A stretch of 16,599 nucleotides of DNA from Lentisphaeria bacterium UBA1776 (lineage in GTDB: Bacteria > Verrucomicrobiota > Lentisphaeria > Victivallales > Victivallaceae), in NCBI GenBank assembly GCA_002314605.1, contig DCGO01000052.1:1-16599 (forward strand). The letters run 5' to 3'. The notes under the pieces are model-generated. The model saw only the letters and a program-made list of their open reading frames with translations. It did no database searches and was not told the DNA's origin. Position 1 is the stretch's first letter. Each line of letters starts with the position of its first letter. Position numbers and translations under genes: made by a program. Shown here one piece after another: positions 1 to 7,420 of the stretch.

Positions 1-36
1 CGTCCCGTCACAAGATTTGGGACATTAACAAATGAT

Positions 37-65
37 TTGCAAAAACTTCGGATGCATGCTAAATT
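37..65 (+). promoter_or_regulatory. Candidate sigma70-type promoter for the small lipoprotein gene
   Basis: TTGCAA (37-42) and TAAATT (60-65) are separated by 17 bp. Each hexamer matches four of six consensus bases. The stretch is AT-rich compared with the genes around it and lies about 100 bp before the lipoprotein start at 166. A transcript would begin near 72 and would include the small hairpin at 79-92. The match is only fair, and the upstream gene is outside the window, so this is tentative. Confidence 0.3.
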
Positions 66-78
66 TTCAACTGCAGGG

Positions 79-102
79 CGTCCTGTTGGACGGTTTTATT
101 TT
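79..102 (+). terminator. Small hairpin followed by a T-rich tract
   Basis: CGTCC (79-83) pairs with GGACG (88-92) around a TGTT loop. The next ten bases (93-102) contain eight Ts. The stem is only 5 bp, so this is a weak intrinsic-terminator candidate. It could end a gene to the left of the window, or act as a leader attenuator if the promoter at 37-65 is real. Confidence 0.3.
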
Positions 103-165
103 CAGGAAGAGTTCATGGGTACAGCGGGAAATATTTTCCTTTTCCGCTTGATCCGGAGGTGAAAA

Positions 166-474
166 ATGAGAAATGTGATTGCGGCCGGTTTGCTGATCGT
201 GCTGACTCTGGGGGCCGGTTGCCAGCAGATGAAAAAGATTCTGAACCCGGAACCGGTAAAAACGACAACTGCAGCACCGGCCAAAAAGTCTTCATCGAAA
301 GACTGGGTGTTCGGCGGCAGTCGGGAGCTTCCGTCGAATCTTGATTCCAAACTTTCCCCGACGGAACGGGAGGCACTGCGGAGCACGGAGCAGGAACGGA
401 ATATGACGAAGCAGTACCGTTTCAGGACCGAACAGGAAGACAAAGCCGCTTCTTCATGGGTGTTCGGCCGGTAA
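166..474 (+). CDS. Small lipoprotein with two WVFG motifs, function unknown
   Basis: This encodes a 102-residue predicted lipoprotein that I do not recognise beyond its export signal. The start is supported by a strong Shine-Dalgarno GGAGGT (155-160), 5 nt before the ATG. Residues 1-18 form a hydrophobic signal ending in LGAGC, which fits the general bacterial lipobox pattern, so Cys19 would be lipidated. The mature part is short and hydrophilic, with a Thr/Ala/Pro/Lys/Ser-rich stretch (about 30-45) and a charged region predicted to be helical (about 62-95). WVFG occurs at residues 47-50 and again at 98-101, leaving a single Arg at the C terminus. No enzyme domain is visible. The gene converges with the DUF975-type gene across a 104-bp gap. 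It is probably a small envelope protein, perhaps lineage-restricted. Confidence 0.72.
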   Translation: MRNVIAAGLLIVLTLGAGCQQMKKILNPEPVKTTTAAPAKKSSSKDWVFGGSRELPSNLDSKLSPTEREALRSTEQERNMTKQYRFRTEQEDKAASSWVFGR

Positions 475-518
475 AAGGAGAGCCGCCGGCATATATCTGA
501 AGCCCATACCGTATCAGA

Positions 519-537
519 TCCTTCATCAGCTGAAGGA
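519..537. repeat. Short inverted repeat between two convergent genes
   Basis: TCCTTCA (519-525) and TGAAGGA (531-537) form a perfect 7-bp stem with a 5-nt loop in the gap between the convergent lipoprotein and DUF975-type genes. Its position suits a bidirectional terminator, but no T-run follows on either strand. Apart from this stem, I see nothing else in the 475-578 gap. Confidence 0.3.
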
Positions 538-578
538 ATCCCTCCCCCATTTCCTGATCTTCGTCCGGAATGGCCCCG

Positions 579-1202
579 TCAGTCTTGCCGGTTTTCCGGA
601 AGAATCGGCACCGCTTCTTCCTCCTCTTTCTCTGCAAGAGAGTTGTAGAAGCAGGCGGCAAATGCTCCGACCCGGGGAATAAACCAGAAGATTCCGATCC
701 CCAGCGTGCAGATGATCACTGCGCCGCCAATGAGACTGAACAGCATGGTGTATCCGAAAAACTGCATTTTATGGCCGTACATCATGGAAATGCTTTTTTC
801 CATGCACGTTTTTGCCGGAAGTTCCGGGTGATCCAGCGCAATATAGCCGGTCATGGCATACCGGAAAGATGCCACGATTCCCGGGATAATGAAAAGAATT
901 CCCCACAATACCGTGAAGAGTCCGGGCCGGAGCATTACCCACATATTGCGTACGTAGGCACGGAAGGGCTGAAAAATATCTGCGATTCCGGTCGTTTCAG
1001 CACGGGCAAGATTCAGAAAAAACAGCATGAGTCCCAGCGTCAGCGGGAGCAGCAGCACCTGCAGAATCCAGCCGTAAGGAATCTTCTGCACGGCGATCTG
1101 GATCGCGATGCTGATGACTGCGGTCAGGATCGCTTTCCCCCAGTTTCCGTGCAAACATTTTCCGCTTTCCTTCCACAGGCCGCCAAAAGTTTTCCTCTCC
1201 AT
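579..1202 (-). CDS. DUF975-type integral membrane protein
   Basis: This 207-residue multi-pass inner-membrane protein resembles the DUF975 family, whose function is not established. Hydrophobic segments lie at about residues 22-40, 44-64, 93-113 and 148-176. Family-like signatures are IIPGIVASFRYAM (105-117), followed by DHPEL (124-128) and a KSIS..MYGHK stretch (about 136-145). The C terminus is a charged tail with a Glu run. A GTG lies in frame at 1208, but I chose the ATG at 1202 because the Shine-Dalgarno AGGAAAGGA (1210-1218) is 7 nt from it and almost touches the GTG. The gene starts about 40 bp after glgB with no terminator between them, so it is probably the last gene of the glycogen operon. 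A role in glycogen metabolism is not evident from the sequence. Confidence 0.75.
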   Translation of the reverse strand: MERKTFGGLWKESGKCLHGNWGKAILTAVISIAIQIAVQKIPYGWILQVLLLPLTLGLMLFFLNLARAETTGIADIFQPFRAYVRNMWVMLRPGLFTVLWGILFIIPGIVASFRYAMTGYIALDHPELPAKTCMEKSISMMYGHKMQFFGYTMLFSLIGGAVIICTLGIGIFWFIPRVGAFAACFYNSLAEKEEEEAVPILPENRQD

Positions 1203-1209
1203 TTTCACA

Positions 1210-1218
1210 TCCTTTCCT
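1210..1218 (-). promoter_or_regulatory. Ribosome binding site that decides the DUF975 start
   Basis: The minus strand reads AGGAAAGGA here. It lies 7 nt before the ATG at 1202 but only 1 nt before the alternative GTG at 1208, so it favours the shorter protein. Confidence 0.6.
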
Positions 1219-1243
1219 GTTGCATCAAATCAACGCCTGCTGT

Positions 1244-3247
1244 TCAGATCATTCTTTCCAGAACCAGTGCGGTCCGGCAGGGGAGGTAGAGACGGATTCT
1301 CGAACACTTCTGCCGTACAAAGGAATGGTGCGTTATGCGGTCATCCGCGAGACCGAACCCGCCGAAGGCCGGATCATCGCTGTTCAGCACCGGACGGTAT
1401 TTCCCCCGGGGAACGATGATCTCGTAGTCCGTCACCGAATTGGTCGGGTGGAAATTGAAGCAGAAAAACCATTTTCCCCGGCGGAAAACCAGGACCTTCG
1501 CCCCGTTGTCACACCAGACCTCCCGGGGGGCCATGCGGTAGAGCGCAGGGTCTTCCTTCAGAAGCGCGATCATAGCCCGGTCAAATGCCTGCAGTTCCCC
1601 GAAACGCAGATCCGGATCATCGGCCAGGTGCCACTGCCGCCGGGCGTGACTGTAACTCCAGTTGTTTCCTTCCCTGGGAAAGTCGATCCATTCCGGGTGT
1701 CCGAACTCATTGCCCATGAAATTGAGATACCCGTGTCCCCCCGCCGCCGCCGTGGCCAGCCGCACCATTTTGTGCAGCGCCACTGCCCGGTCGATTCCGG
1801 GGCAGGGGGAATGCCGGTGCATGTTCCAGTACATCGCATCCCCCGCCAGACGGAAGATGGCGGTCTGACCGCCTACAATGGCCTGATCGTGGCACTCCAC
1901 ATAGCTCACGGTCCTTTCATCCCGCCGCCGGTTGAAGAGTTCATAGGCGATATTTCCCATATCCCACGTCTCGTCCGGACGGTCAAAGAGTTTGAACCAC
2001 ATGTCCGTGACTCCCATGGCCATGCGGTAGTCGAATCCGGCTCCGCCGTCCTTCAGGGGGGCCGCCAGCCCCGGCATGCCACTCACATCCTCTGCTACGG
2101 TGACTGCTTCCGGATTGACTTCGTGGATCACCTGATTGGCCAGTGCAAGATAACTGAATGCATCCGGGTCCGCAGCATTGCCGAAATAATCTCCGTAGCC
2201 CGAAAAGACCCGGTTCAACCCGTGATGCAGATAGAGCATGCTGGTGACCCCGTCAAACCGGAACCCGTCCAAATGGTACTCGTCCAGCCAGAAGCGGCAG
2301 TTGGAGAGGAGAAAGTGCCGCACCTGATCTTTGCCGTAATCAAAACACAGGGAGTCCCAGCCCGGATGTTCCCCCCGGGGGCCGGCGTGAAAATACGCGG
2401 TCCGGGTACCGTCAAAATTTCCCAGTCCTTCCACTTCGTTGCGGACGGCGTGGGAGTGGATCACATCCATAATGACCCGCAGCCCCATCCCGTGAGCCGT
2501 GTCCACCAGGGCCTTGAATTCCTCCGGGGTCCCGAAGCGGCCCGCAATGGAGAAGAAATTGGCCACATGATACCCGAAGGATCCGTAATAGGGGTGGCTC
2601 ATTACCGCCATCAGCTGAATGGTGTTGTACCCCGCCTTGACGACCCGCGGCAGGACATTTTCCTGAAATTCCCGGAACGACCCCACTTTCGCTTCCTCCT
2701 GGGCCATGCCGATGTGGGATTCATAGATCAGCAGCGATTCCGGCCGGGGGGGGGAGGCGTACTTGAATATGTAAGGTTTTTCCGGAGCCCAGATACGGGC
2801 GGAAAAAATATTGGTTGCCGGGTCCTGGACCACATAACGGGCGTAGGATGGGAGCCGGTCCCCTTCGCCGCGCGGCCACTGGAGATGGAGTTTCCCATAC
2901 ATCCCGTGACGGAGCTTCCGTGCAGGGATCCGCAATTCCCAGTCCCCGGCCGCGTTGATGCGGCGGCAGGCCCATTCCGGACGTTTTTCCCAATTGGAAA
3001 AATCACCGACCATCCACACGGCTTCCGCATTGGGTGCCCATTCCCGGAAAACCCATCCGCCGCGGACCCGGTGCAGACCGTAATACAGATGCCCCAAGGC
3101 AAATTCCTTCAATGGCGCCTTGCCGGACAGCCGGCGGGCGAGATCCCGGACCCGGGAGGTCCGTTCTCCCAGAATTTTCCGGTACGGTTCCAGATACGGA
3201 TCGCTGGAGAGGCTCACCGGATCGTTGTCAAAGCGCCTGCCGCTCAT
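1244..3247 (-). CDS. glgB: 1,4-alpha-glucan branching enzyme (GH13, eukaryote-like type)
   Basis: The 667-residue enzyme cuts alpha-1,4 chains and re-attaches them through alpha-1,6 links, making branched glycogen in the cytosol. An N-terminal CBM48-like sandwich (about 55-150) precedes a GH13 (beta/alpha)8 barrel and a C-terminal beta domain (about 570-667). The four amylase regions are visible: DVIHSH (261-266), GFRFDGVTS with the nucleophile Asp332, VAEDVSG with the acid/base Glu386, and VECHDQ with Asp454. The DPYLEPY motif near the N terminus and the HDQ.IVG form of region IV resemble the eukaryotic/Bacteroidetes branching enzymes (GH13_8 type) more than the E. coli type. Its ATG overlaps the glgA stop by 4 bp (ATGA, 3244-3247), so translation is probably coupled. 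No catalytic residue is missing. Confidence 0.95.
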   Translation of the reverse strand: MSGRRFDNDPVSLSSDPYLEPYRKILGERTSRVRDLARRLSGKAPLKEFALGHLYYGLHRVRGGWVFREWAPNAEAVWMVGDFSNWEKRPEWACRRINAAGDWELRIPARKLRHGMYGKLHLQWPRGEGDRLPSYARYVVQDPATNIFSARIWAPEKPYIFKYASPPRPESLLIYESHIGMAQEEAKVGSFREFQENVLPRVVKAGYNTIQLMAVMSHPYYGSFGYHVANFFSIAGRFGTPEEFKALVDTAHGMGLRVIMDVIHSHAVRNEVEGLGNFDGTRTAYFHAGPRGEHPGWDSLCFDYGKDQVRHFLLSNCRFWLDEYHLDGFRFDGVTSMLYLHHGLNRVFSGYGDYFGNAADPDAFSYLALANQVIHEVNPEAVTVAEDVSGMPGLAAPLKDGGAGFDYRMAMGVTDMWFKLFDRPDETWDMGNIAYELFNRRRDERTVSYVECHDQAIVGGQTAIFRLAGDAMYWNMHRHSPCPGIDRAVALHKMVRLATAAAGGHGYLNFMGNEFGHPEWIDFPREGNNWSYSHARRQWHLADDPDLRFGELQAFDRAMIALLKEDPALYRMAPREVWCDNGAKVLVFRRGKWFFCFNFHPTNSVTDYEIIVPRGKYRPVLNSDDPAFGGFGLADDRITHHSFVRQKCSRIRLYLPCRTALVLERMI

Positions 3248-4767
3248 TTGTCCGGTACGATCAGCGGGCGGTCCAGCATGGACTCATAGATGTCGATATA
3301 GGCGTTGGCCGTGACGTCGTGATTGAACCTTTGGGCCGCCTGATCCTTGATCCTCAGAAGTTCCGCATAGCGGACCTCTTTCGGAAGCTTATAGAATCTC
3401 ATCGCTTCTCCGATGGCCCATGCCAAACCGTTGGAATCGTACGTTTCAAACCGGAATCCGTTGCCGGTATGGTGCGCCGTGTCCAGCACTCCCACCGTGT
3501 CGTGGAGTCCGCCGGTATCGTGAACAATGGGAAGTGTCCCGTAGAACTGCCCTTCCATCTGCGGCAGACCACAGGGTTCAAACCGGGACGGCATCAGCAG
3601 AAAATCCGCCCCAGCAGTGCCGATCCGGGAGAGTTTTTCATCGAAGTCCCGCACCGCCACCCGGCCATGCAGATCGTGAAACGCAGCGATATTGCGGAAG
3701 ATCTGCTGGTAGGAGCCGTTTGCCACAATCGCCACCTGCAGTTTCTCTTTGTAGAACCGGCTGATGATCTCAAAGAGGATCTCCGCCAGAAGCTGACAGC
3801 CTTTCTGCACCGGATCCAGCCGGGAGGGCCAGAAAAGGATCGGCGCATCCGAGTCTTCTATCAGCCCCAGAGCTTTCTGAAGCTGGGCCTTGTTGGCGGC
3901 CTTGCCGGAGACGAAATCGTCCTTGCCGAAATGGGTGTCCAGATAAGGATCTTTCTCCGGGCAGTCGCTTTCCGCCGGGGCGTTCAGGATTCCCGATGCA
4001 CATCCGGCATAGAATTTCTGGGCGATCTCGTTGCGGATCTGGCCGGGAACAAAATCGTGCCGGCCGTCCACGATCTCCCGCAGAAACGCGGGACTCACCG
4101 TGTTGATGAAGTGTCCGGCAAAAATACCGCTGGTCAGAAAATCCACCGGGTTGGAGGATCGGCTTTCCTCGTAATTGTACGGCTGCCGCTCAAAATAAAG
4201 GTTGTTCCAGAATTCCGCTGCGTCAATGCCCCGGTCCTCGATCACATCCAGTGTCGTCTTCTGGGTGTGGATGTTGTGCACCGTAAAGAGGCAGGGGATC
4301 CCGATCCGCCGGGCCAGTGCCGGGATGAGCCCGGTCATCCAGTCGTTGCAGTGAATGATATCCGGCTGGACCTGCGGAATGATGTTGTTGATGACTTCCC
4401 GCTCGAACGCCAGCGCCGACCGGAAACTGTCTTCCGCATAATTGCCGTAAACCGAATCCCGGTAATAGAAAATCCGGTCCTCAGCCAGATGCACCCGGGT
4501 ATCCGGCAGATGGCTCATATAGACCCGCAGTTCATTGCTGATGAGATTGCCGACCTCCACATGGAACATCCGCCGGTAGTGCGGCAGTGTGACATGTACA
4601 TCCGCTCCAGCCCGGTACAGTGCCGCCACCAGCGAGGCGGAAACATCTGCCAGGCCTCCCGCTTTGGCCCGGAGGGTATTGGCGAGATTGCCCATCCCGT
4701 CCGGAAGATAAGTGATCTCCGGTGTGACAATGAGGATCCGGGGTTTTTTCCGTTTAGTGTTCCACAT
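3244..4767 (-). CDS. glgA: Glycogen (starch) synthase, GT5
   Basis: The 507-residue enzyme transfers glucose from a nucleotide-glucose, normally ADP-glucose, to the growing alpha-1,4-glucan. It has the two Rossmann domains of the GT-B fold. The sugar-nucleotide-binding KAGGLADV begins at Lys35, HCNDWMTGL (139-147) sits in the N-terminal domain, and the C-terminal domain carries PSRFEPCGL with the conserved Glu397, followed by a TGGLHDTV segment (418-425). The protein is about 30 residues longer than E. coli GlgA, and part of the extra length is an insertion directly before the KxGGL loop. The ATG at 4767 has a Shine-Dalgarno AAAGGAA about 6 nt upstream and follows the glgP stop by 29 bp. It overlaps glgB by 4 bp. 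No glgC is present in the window, so the ADP-glucose source lies elsewhere. Confidence 0.95.
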   Translation of the reverse strand: MWNTKRKKPRILIVTPEITYLPDGMGNLANTLRAKAGGLADVSASLVAALYRAGADVHVTLPHYRRMFHVEVGNLISNELRVYMSHLPDTRVHLAEDRIFYYRDSVYGNYAEDSFRSALAFEREVINNIIPQVQPDIIHCNDWMTGLIPALARRIGIPCLFTVHNIHTQKTTLDVIEDRGIDAAEFWNNLYFERQPYNYEESRSSNPVDFLTSGIFAGHFINTVSPAFLREIVDGRHDFVPGQIRNEIAQKFYAGCASGILNAPAESDCPEKDPYLDTHFGKDDFVSGKAANKAQLQKALGLIEDSDAPILFWPSRLDPVQKGCQLLAEILFEIISRFYKEKLQVAIVANGSYQQIFRNIAAFHDLHGRVAVRDFDEKLSRIGTAGADFLLMPSRFEPCGLPQMEGQFYGTLPIVHDTGGLHDTVGVLDTAHHTGNGFRFETYDSNGLAWAIGEAMRFYKLPKEVRYAELLRIKDQAAQRFNHDVTANAYIDIYESMLDRPLIVPDK

Positions 4768-4796
4768 GACCAGTTCCTTTCCGCGGATGAGAGTCC

Positions 4797-7331
4797 TTAT
4801 TTCGGCCAGCAGGTGAATCCTGGAACACTGTTGTTCCAGTCATCCCCTTTGGGGGTAATGCGGACCGTAAGACCGAAGCGGCCGGGCTCCACATCGCAGA
4901 CCAGATCACAGGTGTAGCGGTAGCGGTCTCCATCGACTTTTCCGTCCTGCTTCATGAGGCAGCTGGAGCCGCGGAGGATCTCGTTGTGGTTGTCCACCGG
5001 GCCGTAATAGACTTCCACGTCCAGCATATCCGGTGTCATGGCGCCGAAATAGACTTCCGTGGTCAGCGTGAAGGTGTCCCCGACATGGATGCCGGAGAGT
5101 TCCCGCGAGACCTTGGTATTGCCGATCCACAGTTCGTGGAAATGCGCGACCATCTGGTGCTTGGTCTCCACCAGTTCATGGGCACGTTTGTAGTTGTCTT
5201 TTACCAGTTCCTGATAGGCCGCACAGGCCGGTTCGTAGAACTTCTGATCGTATTCCTCCACCATCCGCTCGCTGGTGAAGAAGTCCAGCGACATGATGAT
5301 GGATTCCTTCATTTTGCGGACCCAGCGCACCGGAATATCGTTGCTGTCCCGTTCGTAGAAACAGGGAATGACTTCGTTGGTCAGCACGTTGTAAAGGCTG
5401 TTGGCTTCGAAATTGTCCGCATCCTCATTGTTGGTGAGGTTGGGGTTGCCCTTGATGGCCCAGCCGCACTCGGGGGTATAGGCCTCATCCCACCAGCCGT
5501 CCAGAATGCTGCAGTTGATCACGCCGTTGATGGCCGCTTTCATGCCGGAGGTTCCGCTGGCTTCCTGAGGCCGACGGGGGTTGTTCAGCCACACATCCAC
5601 GCCCTGCACCAGATCCCGGGCAAGGGCGATGTCGTAATCTTCCAGGAAGATCAGGCGGTTTTGCACGTTGTGCTGACGGGCAAACTGGATCAGATCCTGA
5701 ATGAGTTTCTTTCCTCCCTCATCTGCGGGGTGAGCCTTGCCGGCAAACACAAACTGGATCGGGTGTTTCTGGGCGGTCAGAAGGGACAGCAGCCGCTCCG
5801 GATCCCGCAGGAGAAGTGTCCCCCGCTTGTAGGTGGCAAATCTCCGGGCAAACCCGATGGTCAGAATATCCGGATCCAGCAGATTCTGCCCGGACTGGGC
5901 GGATGCCGCCAGCGGCGATCCCACACTCTTCAGTGCGATCTTGCGGGCTTCGCGGACCAGCGACTGACGGCAGAGTGTGTGGGCCATCCAGAGTTCATCA
6001 TCCGGAATGCGGCGGACGGCATCCGCGCAGCTCTGTCCGCTGCGCAGATGGGCCCAGTTGGGGGGCAGATACCGGTCGAAAATCACCCGGTTCCGGAGAG
6101 AGATCCAGCTGGGAACATGCACCCCGTTGGTGATGTGCCCGATGGGAATCTCGGAGACCGAACGGTTGGGCCACAGGTGTTTCCACATGGACCGGGCGAC
6201 CTCCCCGTGGAGTTTGCTTACGCCGTTGCTGTAATTGGCCAGCCGGAGACCGAGAACCGTCATGGACATTTCCTGCGCGGTATCCCGCTCGTTGATGGGA
6301 ATGCCCCAGCGCATCAACCGCTCCACATCCAGATGAGCGCGGTCCGCCAGCCCCTTCAGGTACGGGCGCAGCAGATCCCGAGAAAACACCTCATTGCCGG
6401 CCGGGACAGGGGTGTGGGTGGTGAAGACATTGGTCCGCCAGACCACTTCCAGCGCGGTATCCGGATCAATGCCGGCATCGATCAGTTCTTCCAGCCGGGC
6501 CAGGGACATAAAGGATGCGTGGCCTTCATTCATGTGGCAGACCTGAGGCTGCATGCCCAGCGCACGGAGGGCCTTGTATCCGCCGACACCCAGCAGAAGC
6601 TCCTGATGAAGGCGCATTTTCTTGTCACCGCCGTAAAGCCGCCAGGTGATTTCCCTGAATTCCGGCGGGTTGGAGGCCAGTTCCGTATCCAGAAGCACCA
6701 GCGGAATATTGCCTGCCCACAGGATCCATACGGCGGCGTACAGCGGTCGGTCCTTCAGCTGAAAGGAGATGGTGATGCTCTGGCCATTGGCGTCTCTGGC
6801 TCGGCGGAGGGGCATGTTGTGAATTTCGTTTTCGGGGTAGCGCTCCATCTGCCAGCCGTTGCGGTCCAGCACCTGACGGAAATATCCCTGGCGGTACAGA
6901 AGGCCTACAGCTGCCATGGGCAGATGCATGTCGCTGGCGGCCTTGACATGGTCGCCGGAGAGGATCCCGAGACCGCCGGAGAAGATCCGGATACTTTCAT
7001 GGATACCGAATTCCATGGAGAAATAAGCGATCTTGCGGCGGGAAAAATCCGCGTCTTTCTCATGCACATGACGCTTGAATTCCGCTTCCACGGACGAAAG
7101 CTGCCGGAGGTAGATGGCGTCCTTTGCCAGTTCTTCCAGCCGCCCCTGAGGGATCATGCTGAGCATTTTCCGGCTGTTGCCTTCCACTTCCTTCCAGAGG
7201 TTGGGATCCAGCCGGACAAAAAGTTCCGTGGCCAGCGGATACCAGCTCCACCACATATTGTAGGAAAGGGTTTCCAGAAAGGACAGTTCCGCCGGGATCC
7301 GGGGGGCAATGTTGAAAAGTTGGAGTTCCAT
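4797..7331 (-). CDS. glgP: Alpha-glucan (glycogen) phosphorylase, GT35
   Basis: The 844-residue PLP enzyme removes glucose from non-reducing ends of glycogen with phosphate, giving glucose-1-phosphate. It matches the roughly 850-residue alpha-glucan phosphorylase subfamily found in many bacteria and archaea, including Thermotoga and Thermus, rather than the E. coli GlgP/MalP type. An N-terminal DUF3417-like region (about 10-115) is followed by SMEFGIHESI (105-114) and SGGLGILSGDH (118-128). The PLP-binding EASGTSGMK ends at Lys598 and is followed by NG and LDGWWDE (610-616). The start has a modest AGGA about 10 nt upstream. A strong terminator lies only about 28 nt before the start codon, and I see no clear promoter between, so expression probably depends on read-through from the CBM48 gene. 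Downstream, glgA follows after 29 bp. Confidence 0.95.
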   Translation of the reverse strand: MELQLFNIAPRIPAELSFLETLSYNMWWSWYPLATELFVRLDPNLWKEVEGNSRKMLSMIPQGRLEELAKDAIYLRQLSSVEAEFKRHVHEKDADFSRRKIAYFSMEFGIHESIRIFSGGLGILSGDHVKAASDMHLPMAAVGLLYRQGYFRQVLDRNGWQMERYPENEIHNMPLRRARDANGQSITISFQLKDRPLYAAVWILWAGNIPLVLLDTELASNPPEFREITWRLYGGDKKMRLHQELLLGVGGYKALRALGMQPQVCHMNEGHASFMSLARLEELIDAGIDPDTALEVVWRTNVFTTHTPVPAGNEVFSRDLLRPYLKGLADRAHLDVERLMRWGIPINERDTAQEMSMTVLGLRLANYSNGVSKLHGEVARSMWKHLWPNRSVSEIPIGHITNGVHVPSWISLRNRVIFDRYLPPNWAHLRSGQSCADAVRRIPDDELWMAHTLCRQSLVREARKIALKSVGSPLAASAQSGQNLLDPDILTIGFARRFATYKRGTLLLRDPERLLSLLTAQKHPIQFVFAGKAHPADEGGKKLIQDLIQFARQHNVQNRLIFLEDYDIALARDLVQGVDVWLNNPRRPQEASGTSGMKAAINGVINCSILDGWWDEAYTPECGWAIKGNPNLTNNEDADNFEANSLYNVLTNEVIPCFYERDSNDIPVRWVRKMKESIIMSLDFFTSERMVEEYDQKFYEPACAAYQELVKDNYKRAHELVETKHQMVAHFHELWIGNTKVSRELSGIHVGDTFTLTTEVYFGAMTPDMLDVEVYYGPVDNHNEILRGSSCLMKQDGKVDGDRYRYTCDLVCDVEPGRFGLTVRITPKGDDWNNSVPGFTCWPK

Positions 7332-7358
7332 GATTAACAGTTCCTGGTCTTGTTTTTG

Positions 7359-7396
7359 AAAAAAAGAGCGGCACTGCCGTATCCGGCATACCGCTC
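7359..7396 (-). terminator. Strong intrinsic terminator between the CBM48 gene and glgP
   Basis: On the minus strand GAGCGG (7396-7391) pairs with CCGCTC (7371-7366). The inner GCCG and CGGC also pair around a GATA loop, giving about 13 pairs with two G-U wobbles and one bulge. A run of seven Ts follows at once (7365-7359). It lies about 25 nt after the CBM48 stop and about 28 nt before the glgP start. In this position it should end most transcripts after the CBM48 gene and let a fraction continue into glgPAB. Confidence 0.85.
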
Positions 7397-7420
7397 AGAA
7401 AGGACTTTTTCTGCGAAGAA

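Noticed and set aside
2..23. Hairpin GTCCC/GGGAC at the left edge
   Set aside because: A 5-bp stem with a 12-nt loop and no T-run following is too weak to call.
570..1289. 239-codon plus-strand open frame across the DUF975 gene
   Set aside because: It is compositionally biased with no recognisable domain, while the minus strand has a good ribosome binding site and membrane-protein features.
1220..7337. Very long plus-strand open frames opposite glgB, glgA and glgP (1220-3289, 3034-4917, 4986-7337)
   Set aside because: They lie antisense to clearly recognisable enzymes with intact catalytic motifs. They are His/Pro/Arg-rich without domains, as expected from GC-biased third codon positions on the other strand.
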